64,000 nt of DNA from Nematostella vectensis (Eukaryota > Cnidaria > Anthozoa > Actiniaria > Edwardsiidae), in assembly GCF_932526225.1 (NCBI RefSeq), contig NC_064038.1:7191070-7255069 (forward strand), read 5' to 3'. Shown one piece after another: positions 1 to 10,889 of this stretch. The notes under the pieces are model-generated. The model made no database searches. It had not been told where the DNA came from and saw nothing but the letters and a program-made list of their open reading frames with translations. Numbering within the stretch: position 1 is the first letter of the stretch; each line of letters starts with the position of its first letter. A program made the translations under genes and the position numbers.

Positions 1-20
1 AGTGAACTCAATTCAAGTCT

Positions 21-563
21 TTATTGTTCTTACTCCTCCATACACCTCCGAGTCTATTGTTCTTACTCCTCCATACACCTCCGAGTCTATTGTTCTCACT
101 CCTCCATACACCTCCGAGTCTATTGTTCTAACTCCTCCATACACCTCCGAGTCTATTGTTCTTATTCCTCCATACACCTCCGAGTTTATTGTTCTTACTC
201 CTCCATACACCTCCGAGTCTATTGTTCTTACTCCTCCATACACCTCCGAGTCTATTGTTCTTATTCCTCCATACACCTCCGAGTCTATTGTTCTCACTCC
301 TCCATACACCTCCGAGTTTATTGTTCTTACTCCTCCATACACCTCCGAGTCTATTGTTCTTACTCCTCCATACACCTCCGAGTCTATTGTTCTTACTCCT
401 CCATACAACTCCGAGTCTATTGTTCTTACTCCTCCATACAACTCCGAGTCTATTGTTCTTACTCCTCCATACACCTCCGAGCTTATTGTTCTTACTCCTC
501 CATACACCTCCGAGCTTATTGTTCCAATTCCTCCATACATCTCCGTGTCCATTGTTCATACTC
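21..563. repeat. 33-bp minisatellite, about 16 copies
   Basis: Head-to-tail copies of a 33-base unit built around ACTCCTCCATACACCTCCGA followed by a T-rich spacer. Copies differ by one to three substitutions and keep the exact 33-base length. Because 33 is divisible by three, frames on both strands stay open across the array (an 11-residue repeat on each strand), so the long ORFs here are by-products of periodicity. I see no start context, splice site or flanking domain that makes the array a coding exon. It ends about 120 bases before a pentraxin-like exon relic. Confidence 0.95.
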
Positions 564-683
564 CCCGCACGACCAAAAATTGCTACCCTAAAAAAGAAAC
601 TTGTGCATACCAACTGGTCGCTTCTCTTCATTAGGGCATACAGATAATTATATTAGCAATAAAGTAAAAAAAGCTACTTTCAG

Positions 684-945
684 GTCACTCGCATCGGGCT
701 TTACCCTAGACAACACTTGGCAGCATCTAGTGTTTTTGTATGGAAATAAAAAGTTCCAAGTTTACAAGAACAATGTCTTACATGGGGGGAAAGCAGCTTC
801 AGTTATCGCTTCCTTAAACCCGGCAGATAGCAGTGCTCTGCTCAGTAGGTACTATGTGTTTTCTAAGCTATTTTGTCAACTTGCAGCGCGGAACAGTATG
901 TATCACCAAAACAACTACCGGCTGCGCTTTGTGATGACTCGCTAG
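684..945 (+). pseudogene. Broken pentraxin/LamG-like terminal exon
   Basis: A degenerate copy of the exon at 1112-1505. It has the same polypyrimidine tract and CAG acceptor (ending at 683), the same phase, and close protein similarity through the motif NTWQHLVFLYGNKKFQVYKN up to about position 830. Beyond that the conserved GQHQGSLG and FYGYMANLN blocks are missing. A short stretch near 910 resembles the late part of the intact exon, which suggests an internal deletion, and the frame ends at a TAG at 943-945. It lies only about 170 bases upstream of the intact copy, so it is probably a failed local duplicate. A role as a truncated alternative last exon is less likely. Confidence 0.7.
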
Positions 946-1111
946 AAATAATGATTAATTAGTTGGTAATTAATCATTTTGCAACTAGGATGGCGATAAA
1001 AGTGCAGGATGTAATTTTTGGAATACGTTCTGCCTAATACATTTCCGCTTTTTACTACCAACCCATGCCTGCCCACCAGTTGAATGTCCATATTCTTTTA
1101 ATTGTTTTCAG

Positions 1112-1505
1112 GTTACTCGCATCGGGCTTTACCCGTGACAACACTTGGCAGCATCTAGTGTTTTATTATAGAGATGGCAAGTTCCAAGTTTACAAGAATA
1201 ATGTCTTACAAGAGGAGAAAGAAGTTTCAGGTGTGGCTTCCTTAGACCCGGCAGGTAGTATCTTAGTGATTGGCCAACATCAGGGATCTCTTGGAGCAAA
1301 CTTTGACCCTTCAAAGCTGTTCTACGGCTACATGGCGAACCTAAATATCTGGGCAAATGTACTAAATGATTTTAATAGGGGCAAAGTGTACGAGCAAGGG
1401 TGTACAGGCTCAGTTGACGGCAACCCAGCCTTGTCATGGGGGACAATTACCGGTAAAACGCTATTGGGCAACATACAACCACAATGCGCACTAACATGCC
1501 CTTAA
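1112..1505 (+). CDS. Pentraxin/LamG-like domain, terminal exon (copy 1)
   Basis: Terminal coding exon for the second half of a pentraxin-type LamG fold, expected in a secreted or surface protein. A TTGTTTTCAG acceptor precedes it. The first base completes a codon from an upstream exon (intron phase 2) and the frame ends at TAA 1503-1505. Visible motifs are NTWQHLVF, the core GQHQGSLG followed by FD (compare GQEQD..GG.FD in pentraxins), FYGYMANLNIW, and a cysteine-containing tail QPQCALTCP. The classical pentraxin signature cysteine (HxCxS/T) is absent; HLV stands there. The first-half exon must lie before the window. The downstream bases to about 1572 match those after copy 2, so the two are close paralogues. 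Confidence 0.78.
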
Positions 1506-1576
1506 ACGTCAAAACGGTTTGATTGACAATGCACTGTTCTCAATACGAGAAATGGGCGTTCACGATTTCCTCCTCC

Positions 1577-1813
1577 TGCCTAGTGCACACTAGTGACATA
1601 ACAACATAGGCGCGCGCACTCTTTTAAGCCCGACATAACGACATGGACATTATGACATAAAAGAAAAAACATTTTTTTTTCTTATGTCGTTATTTTCATG
1701 TCGTTATGTTGGGCTTTTGGCAAAATGTCGAACCATTCACACTTGAACATATGAACATAAGGGTGCACGCGCTTATGTCATTATGTCATTATGTCACTAG
1801 TGTGCACCAGGCA
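1577..1813. mobile_element. MITE-like inverted-repeat element, copy 1
   Basis: The ends form imperfect terminal inverted repeats: TGCCTAGTGCACACTAGTGA on the left pairs with the complementary TCACTAGTGTGCACCAGGCA on the right. The interior is also partly palindromic, with repeated ATGTC/GACAT blocks around an A/T-rich centre. No coding capacity is visible. It sits just after the conserved 3' flank of the pentraxin exon, which copy 2 lacks at the matching point (about 27782), so it inserted after that duplication. A shorter relative is at 28375-28550. I could not define a convincing target-site duplication. Confidence 0.8.
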
Positions 1814-2440
1814 TTAGTTGATCCGACTTGCGTGACAATGTTGTTTAAATTTTGCTTTGAATACTTTTATGACTTTAAGATTGCATTGTTTTATTTATTA
1901 AATAGAATCCAGGCATTTTATCGTAACAAGTTTTTATTTTCACCATAATTCAAGCCGATTTATTTCATAACAAAAAGGAACATCACATTTGCATGGGATT
2001 CATAGCCTACGTAACCACGTGTCACGCAAGCCACGTGTCACGCAAGTCAGGTCGACGGTCTTTAAGAAGACGGGGAGGCTTTAAGGACAAACAACGTAGA
2101 ATGCCGAATACATGTAAATAATGTGCATGCTTCGACGTATGTCTTTTTTCGTGCTGTAGAAAGGGAATCAATTCTAAACTCATCATCGAATGACATGGAT
2201 GCATGCGAAAAATGAAGGATTTGTAAAAAAAAAAGGTGTTGGAATAACGACACGTGGGTTGTATTTAACGCTTTATGTTGTATTTTTTATTATAATTGCC
2301 AATACTAGCACAGAAAGGCATGAAGATATTAAAACTCACCAAACTCAACACGATGTGCTCGTTTTTTTTTTTTTTTTTTAGCGAAGCCAGCGCGGCCGCG
2401 CGCGGAGCCCCATAGGCATAGAAATATACTTTGGTACCTA
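1814..2440. repeat. Dispersed repeat attached to the MITE, copy 1
   Basis: From the MITE boundary to about 2360 the sequence is nearly collinear with 28551-29137, including a block of CACGTGTCACGCAAG repeats (two copies here, five in the other locus). A poly-T tract follows, then at about 2380-2440 a GC-rich end that is the reverse complement of the repeat ends at 19440-19507 and 30155-30232. Short ORFs here (for example 2190-2381) look incidental. The full repeat may be one long non-autonomous element or two nested ones. Confidence 0.75.
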
Positions 2441-3679
2441 TTAAGTTAATTCGTTTTTGTTTTCTTGTCTCTTTTATACCAAGCTGTTATTAGATAAAAG
2501 GTTGACTAGGTACATGACATAATATAGCTGGTATAGCTATGAAATGCAAGGATATCTTTATAGCTGAGGTATAGATATGAAATGACAAGGATATCTTTTT
2601 TTCCTCAGGTAAATAGAGCAAGAAATTAAGCCAGATTCATTATGTAGGCTAGCTGAAAGCAAATGTAAATTAATGTTTTTCATATTCTTTTATTGTTTAG
2701 TATAATTATATTCAATCAACCCGCATTCCTTTCCTATAGCCAACATAATATTCTCTTGCGGTGTTGATAATTCCCCTAAAATCTGAATGAATAAAAGCCT
2801 TAACTGTCAACAAAATTATTGACAGACAGACAGATTAGTTTATTGTTACCATTTGAAGACTTTTACATTAGTGTGAATCCAATATATTTAACATGATAAG
2901 CCATTCAAATTATCAAAAATACATATATACAGACAAAAGAACATAGAGAAGATACAACCTTATTTTATCGTATTTTCCCATAGTAAGAAGCAGCCGTATA
3001 CCAATTATGCAGCCATCCCTGCTATATTAGCTCTAGGATTTATTATTAGATTAAAGATTAGATTAAAAATTCATATTGTGTAGTTCCAGATAATATCCAT
3101 ACCCCCTATTGAGGGGGGCGGAGGTATGACCCCCTACCCCTGTGGAATTTCCAACCCCCTGGAAAAAACTAAATACAGTAACTGTTAAGGAAAAAGGGCA
3201 TTTTATCCCTCTCCACCCTGGAAATTCCTGGGCGTTTGAACCCCCACCCCCTCATAATTTCCAATCCAACCAGTAAACTGATTGTATTATTCTCATGTGC
3301 ATTGATTTGCATAGGTAACAACACATTGCTGGCATGAACTGTCATCAGCAAATGTAGATAGTCTTAGTGTGTGTGTGTGTCCTGACCTACTGCACATTGT
3401 ACCTATTTTTCTGGCATCTGTCCTCGTTTTCCCTTAACTTTTTTCAGGTTCCAGTACCCTTTTAAATATTCATTCTGTATCTTTAAACAAAAAAATGCAT
3501 GTAAGCTTAGGGGTAAATAAAAGGATGTTTTTTTTTTCTTGTAAATTGTTCTATGCATTTGTTCAATGGCTTGGCCCTATTCATGGCTGATTAGCCTTTA
3601 CTTATTCATGAGCATGGTTCAAGAGAGCTACTCATATGTAGTAATGACAGAGGGGAAAGGGGTTGGAATATTGTATTTC
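2441..3679. other. Non-coding AT-rich stretch
   Basis: I see no supported gene. It holds C/G-rich runs near 3100-3260, a short GT microsatellite at about 3368-3381, and several poly-T tracts. The 60-codon minus-strand frame at 3169-3351 has no recognisable features. Confidence 0.6.
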
Positions 3680-3919
3680 AAAATTATATGGATGTTTGCT
3701 AGAGATGAAATATGGATTAAGAGAAAAAGGATTTCATTTATTAAAAATTTGTTTTTAGTATATAATGAGTTAATTGGTAAAATGTATGAAAAGGATATCA
3801 AAATATATGCACGTTTGCTAGAGATGAAAGATGGATAAAAGAAAAAGGATTTCATTTATCAAAAATTCGTTTTTAGTATCTAATGAGTTAATTGGTAAAA
3901 ATGTATAAAAAGGATTAGG
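3680..3919. repeat. Two-copy tandem duplication, about 120 bp
   Basis: 3680-3799 and 3800-3919 are similar copies, aligned from AAAATTATATG / AAAATATATGC and sharing GTTTGCTAGAGATGAAA, GGATTTCATTTAT and ATGAGTTAATTGGTAAAA. The short overlapping ORFs here are products of the AT-rich repeat. Confidence 0.85.
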
Positions 3920-4469
3920 AATTGAGGATCAGGTATAGTTTGAAAGTTTTCAACCTTGGTGTTATGGGGTATGTAGTTTTGGGCTCTCTAGTTTGATTAT
4001 AGATTTGGGCCCTTTAGTTTGATTATAGATTTGTAACGAGTGCAAAAAAGAATATGAAGTTGTCTATAATATCCCACTCTTTGTAAATCTATAGTCATAC
4101 TACTTACTATCTATTACCTGCTAGCAACCAGCCAACCAGCTATACTACTTCGTCTATTACCAGCCAGCAACCCGACAACCAACCATACTACTTCGTCTAT
4201 TACCAAGTACAACCAGCCACCCATAGCACACCTCGGCCCATACCACTATAGCCTAACATTCCCCCTTGCTTAAATACCTTAAATTATCCACTATCTGCTA
4301 TAGTATTGACTGTGTAAACTCAGTCATGATTTTTTATTTCAGGATCCATGATTCTCTCCATCCAAGGTCTTCTTAATCCATTATCCCTCCATCTATTATG
4401 CCCTCCATCCAAGGTTTTCTTTATCTATTATCCCCTCCATCCATGATTCTGTGCTGGTAATAATTTCGA
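3920..4469. other. Non-coding, short simple repeats
   Basis: There is no gene. At 4100-4230 short imperfect repeats of a CTACTTCGTCTATTACCAGC-type motif occur. At 4345-4455 several CCTCCATCCA motifs resemble the unit of the minisatellite at 29146-29947 but do not form a regular array. Confidence 0.55.
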
Positions 4470-5977
4470 TTATTCAAGCCAACCTCTTGGGACCATACCA
4501 AAAGTTCCTAAAATGATCAGGATCATCACCTTAAAAAGTCCAACATTGGAAAGAGCATTGTGTTGCTCTTTTATTAACCTTTGTAATTTGGGGTGTAGCA
4601 AATCAAAATGAGGGCTCGATTTGCGCCGCTTAAACATTCCCTCTTTTGACTTCCCTGTGGTTGTGTGGGGTGTCACTCGATAACGGAAGCAAAAAGTTTC
4701 CATTGTATGTCTAGCCACCTTCAATTAACAACTTCCGATCAACTGCTTGCCTTAGTTAGACCATCGGAAGCAGGATGATAAGAAGCAGTGGTTTTGTGTA
4801 TATCATTTTGTCTCATAAAGATTAAAAACTCGATAGTACTGCCCGTGGTGATACTTGCCATTATGTGAGATTCAATCCCTTTGGTAGTATCTTTCACATG
4901 AAAGGCCCACAGTAATCTATGTGGACTCTCACCCAGGGCTTGTGCGGCCACTCCCAGGGGTGGTAGGTGGCTGATGCAGGGGCTTTCTGCTTGATCTGGC
5001 TTTTCACCATGAACTCTCTTTGTCGATAGAGGGCAACCAGACATCGCTGGCGCCTTCATGCGACGTTTTACAGGATGTGTGTTTCATGAGACTCTTCCAG
5101 TACGCGTTGCCGAACCTGGTAGGGGCGGGGAAGATGGGGGTAACACTTTTAGCTCCTCGTAGTATGCAGCCATCTTGAACAATTTAGCTCTTCTTACCTT
5201 GATTTGTACACTGAAGGTATTCAGTGTTTTTAAGCTTATTGATCACCCGCGCACTTAAGTATGCGGCCATCTTGAACACTTCGTTCTTCTTACCTTGGTT
5301 TGTACACTTCAGGACTTCAGTGTCTTTAAGCTTGTTGACCACCCGCGCTCGCAGCAAATATTCATTACCATTTGTAAGGACCGGGTCTTCATGTGTCCAG
5401 TACGAACCTCAGCTGTGGTAACAGGCGAAGAATCGACTTTGTCCAGCAGAAACACGATTTCTTCTGCAGACACCTTGGTAAGCACGGGTAGAAGAGCCGG
5501 CTTAATGTGCCAGAATTACCATGGCTACTACCTGACTTGTATACGTTGTCATATCCATAACCTAATAAGGTCACTGGCCAACTAAGTACACTTGGTAATG
5601 CAGTGTTCGGCACTTTTTTATTTCGCTAAAAAAAGTGGTTTATGGTCAAAATTGTGAGTGAGGTGACGTCTATTCAGGTACTTATGGACCTTCTTTAAGA
5701 CGAACATCACACTTGAGTCGGGTCGGTACGCAGCTCTTACAAGCTGCAATTTGACTGGGCAAATGAACAATATCCGCACCTCGACACAAAGAACGAGAAG
5801 AATAGAGACAAAAGAACTCCTTCGAAGAACAAAGATAATAGGAGACAAAACAGCTGCGTACTTACTCCTTGAGTCTTCTTTATCTAGCTGTAAATACTTC
5901 ATTACAGCTGTGTTTAGCGTCCTGGAAACAAAAGCAATGACCCGGTCACTCCCATCATCCATGCGATATGATAGCAC
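4470..5977 (-). pseudogene. Decayed Ty3/Gypsy pol (RNase H to integrase)
   Basis: Read from right to left, fragments appear in the normal Gypsy order. At 5977-5618 is RNase H: DDGSDRVIAFVSRTLN, later DHKPLFLAK, with a foreign segment splitting it in the middle. At about 5490-5390 is the post-RNase H linker (EEIVFLLDKVDSSPVTTAE). At 5059-4739 are integrase-core remnants (FMRQNDIHKTTASYHPASDG). At 4724-4470 is the integrase C-terminal part (YRVTPHTTTGKSKE, DLLHPKLQRL). Frames change repeatedly and no catalytic triad survives. No LTRs are recognisable, and gag, protease and RT are absent, so this is an old truncated copy. Confidence 0.8.
5161..5354. repeat. 97-bp tandem duplication inside the Gypsy relic
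   Basis: AGTATGCAGCCATCTTG at 5161 recurs as AGTATGCGGCCATCTTG at 5258, and the rest of the unit follows in the same order (TTCTTACCTT, TTGTACACT, TTTAAGCTT, ACCCGCGC). The copies have diverged, so the duplication is not recent. Confidence 0.8.
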
Positions 5978-7020
5978 AGCCTCAACTTCTTAGTTGTCAA
6001 AACAGCACGGGACACGCGCGTCTAATTTTTCGCGCGTTTTCGCTCTTCCAACTCGCGGCCGACACAGAGAATATATTGTTGGCCGTGTTTTGCATCATTT
6101 TTAAAATCAAGAAAGAAAATCGATACACTTTTTAATAATATAAAGAGGTTCAAACGATTGACGGAAGAGGACAAACGATGGGTTTGAAAAAAGAAGGTAA
6201 GTAGGACTTTAATTTCATTAGCTTTTCGTCGGAGCTGGTCTGAAAACTACTCCTTGTGTTGATATTTTTCTAGACCTCAAGTAAGCTAATTTTTATGAAC
6301 TTCAAACATTTAAAGCCATGAGGGGATGCTTTACCGACCTACCTCAGTAGTAATTCAGCTAGGTAATCATCCTTTATCCCATAAAAAAGGATAGAAAAAG
6401 CATGTGTTAATAGTGTCCGATTGATTGTCCGTTTTCTCAATCAAAAATAATTTTGTTTCTTCTTTGCTTTAAAATGTGAAAATGATATACAAAATGATAT
6501 AAGCTACTATTTAGCGAAACGATCTTTGTTCTGTTTTGAAACAGTTTAACTGTTCAATCCCCCACCCCTTGCCACACTTCCCATGATATTTTCAAATATC
6601 AACATCTAGCTGTACTCTCATTATTAGTCCCACATATTAAATGAGTATATAGTATGTACCTTTTTTCCTCTCATGCAATTTATTCACAAATGGTTTAAAT
6701 GTTGAAGAAAATAAAAAAGCACACATTTTCTGTAAGAATCTATCATTTAATTTCAATTCTTCGATTATACTTTCTGAAACACCCAAAATTCTTTTCCCGA
6801 TTAAGCAAAAAAAATATGGCTCAAATTGAATGTATGCTGGCTCCGCCTTCAGGCAGTGCCAAAATCTATATGTTATCTTTAGTTAAACGATTCTTCCAAT
6901 TCTGCTGTTTTTTAGGGGATTTCACACAATGGATCATCCTATTACAATATGGATGTGCTCGATGGCAGTTTCTTAAGGACTGCAACAAAATCAAAAAGTT
7001 TAGCACTTATTTTCAAACTT
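5978..7020. other. No supported gene
   Basis: AT-rich with scattered short frames, including a 107-codon plus-strand frame at 6699-7022 that I do not recognise and would not call. ATGGGTTTGAAAAAAGAAG followed by GTAAGT (6178-6202) has the look of a tiny first coding exon with a donor, but nothing else supports it. Confidence 0.5.
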
Positions 7021-8150
7021 AGCTAGCCGACTAGTTCCAATCGAAGGTGAAATAGGGGGTACCTAAACGATTTCATACATGGATGAGTAACTTGAGTTGC
7101 ACAATCCATCCGAATTATTGTCCGAATAATGTGGTGTGTTTGCGTTTATTCGTCAAGGTGGTATTAATTGCCTCAATTAGGAAAACGTCATTGGTCTTCG
7201 GTATTAATGAAATGAAATCGTCGTCAATTTGCTCATTCGCAGTGAACATTAGATTAAAAAGTCAGAGGCGAAAATGAGAAGGAAAGATCGTTGACTTATT
7301 AGGTAAGTTATCGTTTTACAGAAATGGATTGCAACCCGATTTTGAATCGATAGGCTACCACTATTCGCTAAACATATTTTTAAAGTAAGTTTGCTAATTT
7401 TTAATCAGATTCTATTGCTTTATGAGGAAATCTCAATTCTCAAAGTTATTTTCGTGTAAGTATAAAATTAGCGTAAATTTACTAAGAAGTTATGAACACA
7501 CCCCCGAATAACAACTTTCGGGCTGCTAGATAAACACACATTGCTTTTGAGTAAATTTAGTTTTAAAAAAAGTGAATTGGTGGCCTTTGCAGGCAAAAAA
7601 GCTTTTTGAACAAACAAGCAAACAAAAATCTGTGATAATTCAAGCATTTCAGATTCTCCTAGCACAACTAAACAAGTGCTTTTTGAAGTATCCATACAGA
7701 AACCTCAGTTTTATTGCAGAAGAGTTTGAGGCATTTTACTAATTATATTTATGGCAATGTGATCAGAATATGGTCAATTGCTCACGGATGTGACAAAAAA
7801 TTCCATTTGTATGTCATCTATAATCCATCCCTTTCGCGAAAAAGGAAACATAAAAGTTAGTGATTGAGTAAAATTTCAGGTCAATTCTCGATTGACTTAA
7901 AAAGACATCAACTTTTACAAAAAAGCGAAAACGAAAAGATAACAACATTAATGTATTCGTAGCAGTAAATGTGCCTTGACAGTCTGGTAAATCCTATTTA
8001 GACAATAACATTTTGATCAATAAAAGCTTTATCTTTAAATCTAGAATTGCGTGGTTGACGAGCTCCTAAGAAAGATGGGCGCGATTTAAATGCTACATCG
8101 GAAAAGCGAAATAGCGGGTAGTTAACAAATTCTGCAATTCCAATAAACAA
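7021..8150 (+). repeat. Exon-bearing tandem repeat, locus 1 unit A
   Basis: First of three head-to-tail units starting with AGCTAGCC. Landmarks in order: a block reading GATGAGT..CTTGAGTTGCACAA, the block AATGTGGTGTGTTTGCG, a GTAAGT donor-like site at 7302, an acceptor-like CTTTGCAG at about 7590 followed by a frame containing KSVIIQAFQILLAQLNKC and YPYRNLSFIAEEFEAFY, the block TTGCTCACGGATGTGAC, and a tail ending in AATTCTGCAATTCCAAT. Unit A lacks the FPDGANPL-type block seen in others. The encoded protein is not recognised. Stops and frameshifts make each unit look like a decayed gene segment or an old mobile element. Confidence 0.7.
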
Positions 8151-9566
8151 AGCTAGCCGTTTAGTTCCAACCGAAGGTGAAGTAGGGGGTACCTAAACGA
8201 TTTTATACGTGGATGAGTTACTTGAGTTGCACAATCCATCCGAATTAAGTGCGAACCTTGATTTTGTTTGTAATTGCGTTTCCAGCCTCACGAGGCGAAG
8301 TCCGAATCCAACTGAGCAATGATTGAAATTCATTGTATCCCATTTCCAGATGGTGACGATCACCGTCTCCTCTCGATATGGGGAACTCATTTTATGCTAT
8401 ATTGGTCGAAATTTAAGGGATGTTGAAAAACAGTGCACAATTCGGAATAAAAAAAAAAAACAGTGCTTCGTTAAAAATAAGGTACAGTTTTCTACACGAA
8501 ACAATCCGATAAATCAAATGTATCTAAGTTGTAGAAGACTGCAAAATGTGGTGTGTTTGCGTTTATTCGTCAAAGTGGTATTAATTGCCTCTATTAGGAA
8601 AACGTCATTGGCCTTCGGTATTAATGAAATGAAATCGTCGTCAACTTGCTCATTCGCAGTGAACATTAGATTAAAAAGTCAGAGGCGAAAATGAGAAGGA
8701 AAGATCGTTGACACATTTATAGGTAAGTTATCGTTTTACAAAAATGGATTGCAACCCGATTTCGAGTCGATAGGCTACCACTATTCGCGAAACATATTTT
8801 TGAAGTAAGTTTGCTAATTTTTAATCAGATTCTATTGCTTTATGAGGAAATATCAATTCTCAAAGTTCTTTTAGTGTAAGTATAAAATTAGCGTAAATTT
8901 CCTAAGACGTTATGAACACACCCCCAATAACAACTTTCGGGCTGCTAGATAAACACGACATGCTTTTGAGTAAATTTAGTTTTAAAAAAAGTGAATAGGT
9001 GGCCTTTGCAGGCAAAAAAGCTTTTTGAACAAACAAGCAAACAAAAATGTGTGATAATTCAAGCATTTCAGATTCTCCTAGCACAGTTAAACAAGTGCTT
9101 TATAAAGTATCCATACAGAAACCTCAGTTTTATTGAAGAAGAATTTAAGGCATTCTACGTATTATATTTTTTTGCAATGTGATCAGAATATGGTCAATTG
9201 CTCACGGATGTGACAAAAAATTCCATTTGTAAGTAATCTATAATCCATCCCTTTCGCGAAAAAGGAAAACAAAATAGTTAGGGATCGTGTAAAATTTCAG
9301 ATCAATTCTCGATTAAAAAGACATCAACTTCTACAAAAAAGCGAAAACGAAAAGATAACAACATTAATGTATTCGTAGCAGTAAATGTGCCTTTACAGTC
9401 TGGTAAATCCTATTTGCACAATAACATTTTGATCAATAAAAGCTTTATTTTTAAATCTAGAATTGCGTGGTTGACGAGCTCCTAAGAAAGATGGGCGCGA
9501 TTTAAATGCTACATCGGAAAATCGAAATAGCGGGTAGTTAACAAATTCTGCAATTCCAATTAACAA
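8151..9566 (+). repeat. Exon-bearing tandem repeat, locus 1 unit B
   Basis: The most complete unit of the array, about 1.4 kb. It carries all landmark blocks in the order given for unit A plus the middle block TTGCGTTTCCAGCCTC..CATTTCCAG. A frame at about 8991-9182 contains the block AKKLFEQTSKQKCVII followed by YPYRNLSFIEEEFKAF, preceded by an acceptor-like TTTGCAG. That frame is open for 63 codons. The peptide is shared with units A and D with mostly conservative changes, which hints at past protein-level selection, but I know no family for it. Confidence 0.7.
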
Positions 9567-10103
9567 AGCTAGCCGTTTAGTTCCAACCGAAGGTGAAGTA
9601 GGGAGACCTAAACGATTTCATCTGTGGATGAGTTACTTGAGTTGCACAATCCATCCGAATTAAGTGCGAACCTTAATTTTGTTTGTGTTGCGTTTCCAGC
9701 CTCATCAGTCGATGATCCAACGGAGCAATTATTAAAATTCATTGTATCCCATTTTCAGATGGTGCGAATCCCCTCCTATATGAGCAACTCATCAATTTAT
9801 GCCATATTGGTCAAAATAAGGAATTGTGAAAACGGTGTACACTTTGAAATACAAATTATTCACAGCGCTTAGTTTAAAATAAGGTATAGTTGTCTACACG
9901 AAACAATCCGATAAATCAAATGTGTGTTGGTGTAGCAGTGCAAAATGTGGTGTGTATTAGGAAAACGTTATTGGTCTTCGGTATTAATGAAATGAAATCC
10001 TCTTGTTTGGTCATTCGCAGTGAACGTTAGATTTAGCAGTCTGAGGCGAAAAGGAGCAGAAAAGATCGTTGAAACATAAGGTAAGTAATCGTTACACAGA
10101 CAT
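9567..10103 (+). repeat. Exon-bearing tandem repeat, locus 1 unit C (truncated)
   Basis: It starts like units A and B and is the best-open copy of the first block: an 82-codon frame at 9624-9872 runs through DELLELHNPSELSANLN and HFEIQIIHSA. The unit stops just after the GTAAGT site at 10081, where the 50-bp duplication and foldback structure begin. The foldback probably inserted here or replaced the rest of the unit. Confidence 0.7.
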
Positions 10104-10203
10104 GGGATCAATTGGACTTTAGGGCCACCAGGTATTGGCATTATAAATAAAAGGGGATCAATTGGACTTTAGGGCCACCAGGTATTGGCATTATAAATAA
10201 AAG
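10104..10203. repeat. Exact 50-bp tandem duplication
   Basis: Bases 10104-10153 repeat at 10154-10203, starting GGGATCAATTGGACTTTAGG, with no difference that I can see. Perfect identity points to a recent event. It lies at the outer edge of the left arm of the inverted repeat described next. Confidence 0.92.
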
Positions 10204-10276
10204 GTATCTGGTATACCCGATGAATTTGGTGTAGATTAAAACAGTTACATTTCATCGGGCAAAAGTAATAGATGTC

Positions 10277-10468
10277 GGGTAACAGAAAATATAAATACCT
10301 GATGAAGCGTTATCGGGTAAAAGAAAATATAAATACCCGATGTAGCGTTATCGGGTAAAACAAAATATAAATACCCGATGAAGCGTTATCGGGTAAAACA
10401 AAATACAAATACCCGGTAAAGCGTTATCAGGTTATCGGGTAAAACAAAATATAAATACCCGAATAATG
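10277..10468. repeat. 38-bp tandem array, five copies, each a hairpin
   Basis: The unit begins GGGTAAAACAAAATATAAAT and continues ACCCGATGAAGCGTTATC. The last bases of one unit and the first of the next pair as ACCCGAT/ATCGGGT around an eight-base loop, so the array is a row of regularly spaced hairpins. The fourth copy has an internal eight-base duplication. Confidence 0.88.
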
Positions 10469-10480
10469 GCGCGGCGTAGT

Positions 10481-10762
10481 CCATAAGGGATCTAACGCAT
10501 GACGTGTAAAATAGTACTAGCTCATGTTGGGGAACTCCAGCTCTTTTAGTTGTGTTAGAAAATAGAGCCTTTTACTAGCCCTTTTCGTGACCTCAGTAAC
10601 ATGGTCGTTCCATGTTAAGTTAACGTAAGACCCGGCAGTTTTACACTGGTGACCACCTCTATCTCTTTACCTTCTATACTTATCGGAGTGAAAACTCTCT
10701 CTTGTCTGGCGAAAGAAATTCGGAGTTCTTTACACTTGTCTGCGTTTAGCTGGACTCTATTA
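10481..10762 (-). pseudogene. LINE reverse-transcriptase scrap (CR1/L2-like thumb)
   Basis: The minus strand encodes the region after the RT catalytic core of a non-LTR element: VQLNADKCKELRISFARQE, then VKLPGLTLT, and a tail resembling the usual DYAAP-type end. Internal stops are present. Only about 90 codons remain, enclosed by the arms of the foldback structure. Confidence 0.7.
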
Positions 10763-10889
10763 TGCTTTTAATCTACTCCAAATTCATCGGGTATTGATAA
10801 CCTTTACCAGATACCTTTTATTTATACCTGGTGGCCCTAAAGTCCAATTGATCCGAGATATGTATATGCTTCCCATATGGGGTCTTATC

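Larger units (their letters stand above)
10155..10854. repeat. Foldback structure with about 87-bp inverted arms
   Basis: 10155-10241 is the near reverse complement of 10766-10854. Both arms share GGATCAATTGGACTTTAGGG, CAGGTAT, AAATAAAAGGTATCTGGTA and GATGAATTTGG. Between the arms lie a 38-bp tandem array and an antisense LINE scrap. It could be a foldback transposon, or a terminal repeat of the Polinton-like element whose genes begin just to the right. I see no target-site duplication to decide. Confidence 0.85.

Noticed and set aside
2-634. 210-codon plus-strand repeat protein
   Set aside because: A 33-base array is open on both strands by periodicity; no splice or start evidence supports a gene.
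6178-6202. Tiny first exon ATG..GTAAGT
   Set aside because: Seven codons with a donor can occur by chance and no downstream exon was found.
10277-10468. CRISPR-like array of 38-bp repeats
   Set aside because: There are no unique spacers; the units abut one another, and the context is eukaryotic.
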